The notes under the pieces are model-generated. The model was not told the origin of the DNA, did no database searches, and was given only the letters and a program-made list of their open reading frames with translations. Shown piece after piece: positions 6,012-6,924 of a DNA stretch of 6,924 nucleotides. The stretch comes from Thermogutta sp. GTDB taxonomy: Bacteria; Planctomycetota; Planctomycetia; Pirellulales; Thermoguttaceae. The DNA lies in NCBI GenBank assembly GCA_012798155.1, contig JAAZNR010000715.1, forward strand, positions 1 to 6,924, read 5' to 3'. The translations under genes were made by a program, and so were the position numbers. Position 1 is the stretch's first letter, and each line of letters opens with the position of its first letter.

Positions 6012-6603
6012 AAAGGGGTTCCACGTCCACCACGTCCAACTCGACGGAAGCCCCTTTCTGGATGAAGGAGACCATCACGATGAGATGGTGCTTTCCGCGA
6101 CGGTTGACGATCACGCCTTCCAGACCCGCCAAAGGACCGCTGCGAATGCGGACCGGTTTCCCCGGCTCCAATTTCTCCTGCGGCGTGACCGGCAGGCCGG
6201 ACTCGACGGCCTGGCGGATTCTGCGGAGGTCCTGCACCAACTGCTCGGAGTCGAGGACGACCAGGCAGCGCGACACGCAATTGGTGGTTAGGGCCTTTTG
6301 CCGATCGGCGTCGTCCCCTTGCAAGAACACGTATCCTGCGAAAAGAGGGTTCCACGAGGTGCGAATCCGGCCGTCGCCCAGCTTCACGCGGTGCGGCACC
6401 AGCGGGCAATAATGACGGATGCCCATCTCCCGCAGCTTGCGGAAGAAGGCCTTTTCCCGCCGCGCCAGCGTGTAAATCACCCACCACGGTTTTTCCGCGG
6501 CCTCGCTGGTTTCGAGGAGGTCTTCCGGGAAGATGTCCGGTTCGCGGGGTAGAATCGGCATGACGGCGGCCGTGCTAGCAATCTGCATGCTCATCCAAGG
6601 CAT
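6010..6603 (-). CDS. NusG-family transcription elongation/antitermination factor (RfaH/UpxY/LoaP-like)
   Basis: The protein has 197 residues from ATG 6603. The NGN domain spans about 39-132: KPWWVIYTLARREKAFFRKL (38-57) with the typical W-Y-[AT]-R start, YCPLVPHRV (65-73) and LFAGYVFLQ (87-95), the counterpart of the LFPGYVFV motif. The KOW domain follows at about 146-197: EPGKPVRIRSGPLAGLEGVI, ending in an SVELDVVDVEPL strand. Known role of such paralogues: binding RNA polymerase at a particular locus to suppress pausing and termination in long polysaccharide operons. Position directly upstream of an EPS operon fits. Start choice is uncertain: the frame runs open to 6861, but the first 86 residues are Arg-rich and unlike the family. 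ATGs at 6603, 6594, 6588 and 6561 are all possible. 6603 has a weak AAGAG ten bases upstream; 6561 (183 residues) has none. General NusG is expected to be encoded elsewhere, beside ribosomal protein genes. Confidence 0.9.
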   Translation of the reverse strand: MPWMSMQIASTAAVMPILPREPDIFPEDLLETSEAAEKPWWVIYTLARREKAFFRKLREMGIRHYCPLVPHRVKLGDGRIRTSWNPLFAGYVFLQGDDADRQKALTTNCVSRCLVVLDSEQLVQDLRRIRQAVESGLPVTPQEKLEPGKPVRIRSGPLAGLEGVIVNRRGKHHLIVMVSFIQKGASVELDVVDVEPL

Positions 6604-6619
6604 CCGGGGTACGCTCTTC

Positions 6620-6648
6620 AGGATACCAGACCGGTCTCGATGGACCAA
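6620..6648 (-). promoter_or_regulatory. Weak sigma70-like promoter candidate before the NusG-family gene
   Basis: On the minus strand TTGGTC (6648-6643) and TATCCT (6625-6620) are 17 bases apart. The matches are three of six and four of six to the consensus. A perfect ten-base palindrome agaccggtct (6628-6637) sits inside the spacer and could be an operator. If real, transcription would start near 6613, leaving about ten bases before ATG 6603 and favouring one of the later starts at 6594, 6588 or 6561. Confidence 0.25.
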
Positions 6649-6656
6649 CACGGACA

Positions 6657-6686
6657 GGCGTCGCTTTTTGTGGCGTCGCTTTTCGT
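6657..6686. repeat. 15-bp tandem duplication upstream of the NusG-family gene
   Basis: ggcgtcgctttttgt (6657-6671) is followed directly by ggcgtcgcttttcgt (6672-6686), differing at one base. It lies just upstream of the promoter candidate. It may be slippage or a repeated protein-binding site. Confidence 0.65.
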
Positions 6687-6924
6687 CACGTTCCACGCAT
6701 TCCCATTGTCGCGGTGACGCACGCCGCGACCCATTCCGACATTCCATCGGGACCCATCGGGGCACACTCCGTGCCCGTGGGGTACGCCGGTGCTCCCCGT
6801 TCCGTCTCCTCCAACCCGCATTACCCCTGCAATCGACCTCAAACCTACAATCGGCCCCCAATCCTCATAGTTTACTTGCTCCCTGGGGGTCTGACCAATC
6901 GATGCCTGCCGTTTTTCGCCGCAC

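Larger units (their letters stand above)
6604..6924. other. Upstream region without a convincing gene
   Basis: Open frames here on the minus strand are short and Arg/Gly-rich and resemble no family I know. Visible items are the promoter-like pair, the 15-bp duplication and a small hairpin (gggcac 6760-6765 with gtgccc 6771-6776, 5-base loop). The repeated ccatcggg nearby (6744-6751 and 6754-6761) may be chance. The upstream neighbour gene lies beyond the window. Confidence 0.5.

Noticed and set aside
6604..6861. N-terminal extension of the NusG-family protein to 283 residues
   Set aside because: It is Arg-rich and unlike any NGN protein, and it translates the 15-bp tandem duplication; the family normally begins shortly before the NGN strand.

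Overview
The window is GC-rich. It reads as part of an exopolysaccharide (EPS) biosynthesis locus of the type that accompanies PEP-CTERM/exosortase A (XrtA) protein-sorting systems. All six recognisable genes lie on the minus strand. Family resemblance and the GTG-rich, tightly overlapped gene style fit an environmental Gram-negative bacterium. A planctomycete is my best guess, but no gene here fixes the phylum.

Layout in the direction of transcription (high to low coordinates): (1) 6604-6924, upstream region with no convincing gene, a weak promoter-like pair and a 15-bp tandem duplication; (2) 6010-6603, a NusG-family specialised elongation factor (NGN plus KOW domains, RfaH/UpxY/LoaP type); (3) 5214-6009, about 0.8 kb without a believable gene, holding short tandem repeats, GC-rich hairpins and a long inverted repeat built of CGCAGAG units; (4) 4248-5213, a short-form phosphoglycosyl transferase (bacterial sugar transferase) that should start the repeat unit on undecaprenyl phosphate; (5) 3298-4251, an XrtA-type polysaccharide deacetylase; (6) 2021-3301, a GT4-like glycosyltransferase of the PEP-CTERM/XrtA-associated family; (7) 1206-2024, a DPM1-like GT2 glycosyltransferase; (8) 1-1193, an O-antigen-ligase-like membrane protein of the exosortase-A-associated type, cut by the window edge.

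Genes 4 to 7 are joined by three consecutive 4-base start/stop overlaps (GTGA, GTGA, ATGA), and the ligase begins 12 bases after the GT2 stop. This is one translationally coupled operon. The likely job split is: the phosphoglycosyl transferase loads the first sugar, the two glycosyltransferases extend it, the deacetylase trims N-acetyl (or other acyl) groups, and the ligase/polymerase joins or transfers the glycan outside the membrane. The NusG paralogue is well placed to help RNA polymerase through the structured leader and the long operon. No exosortase, Wzx flippase, Wza/Wzc export gene or PEP-CTERM substrate is visible; these would have to lie outside the window.

Most interesting points: the pairing of a specialised NusG factor with a long structured untranslated gap, the CGCAGAG inverted repeat inside that gap, an in-frame 24-bp duplication in the deacetylase tail, a basic low-complexity tail on the sugar transferase, and a possible small metal site at the N-terminus of the GT2 enzyme. 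No wholly new system is evident; the novelty lies mainly in possible regulation.
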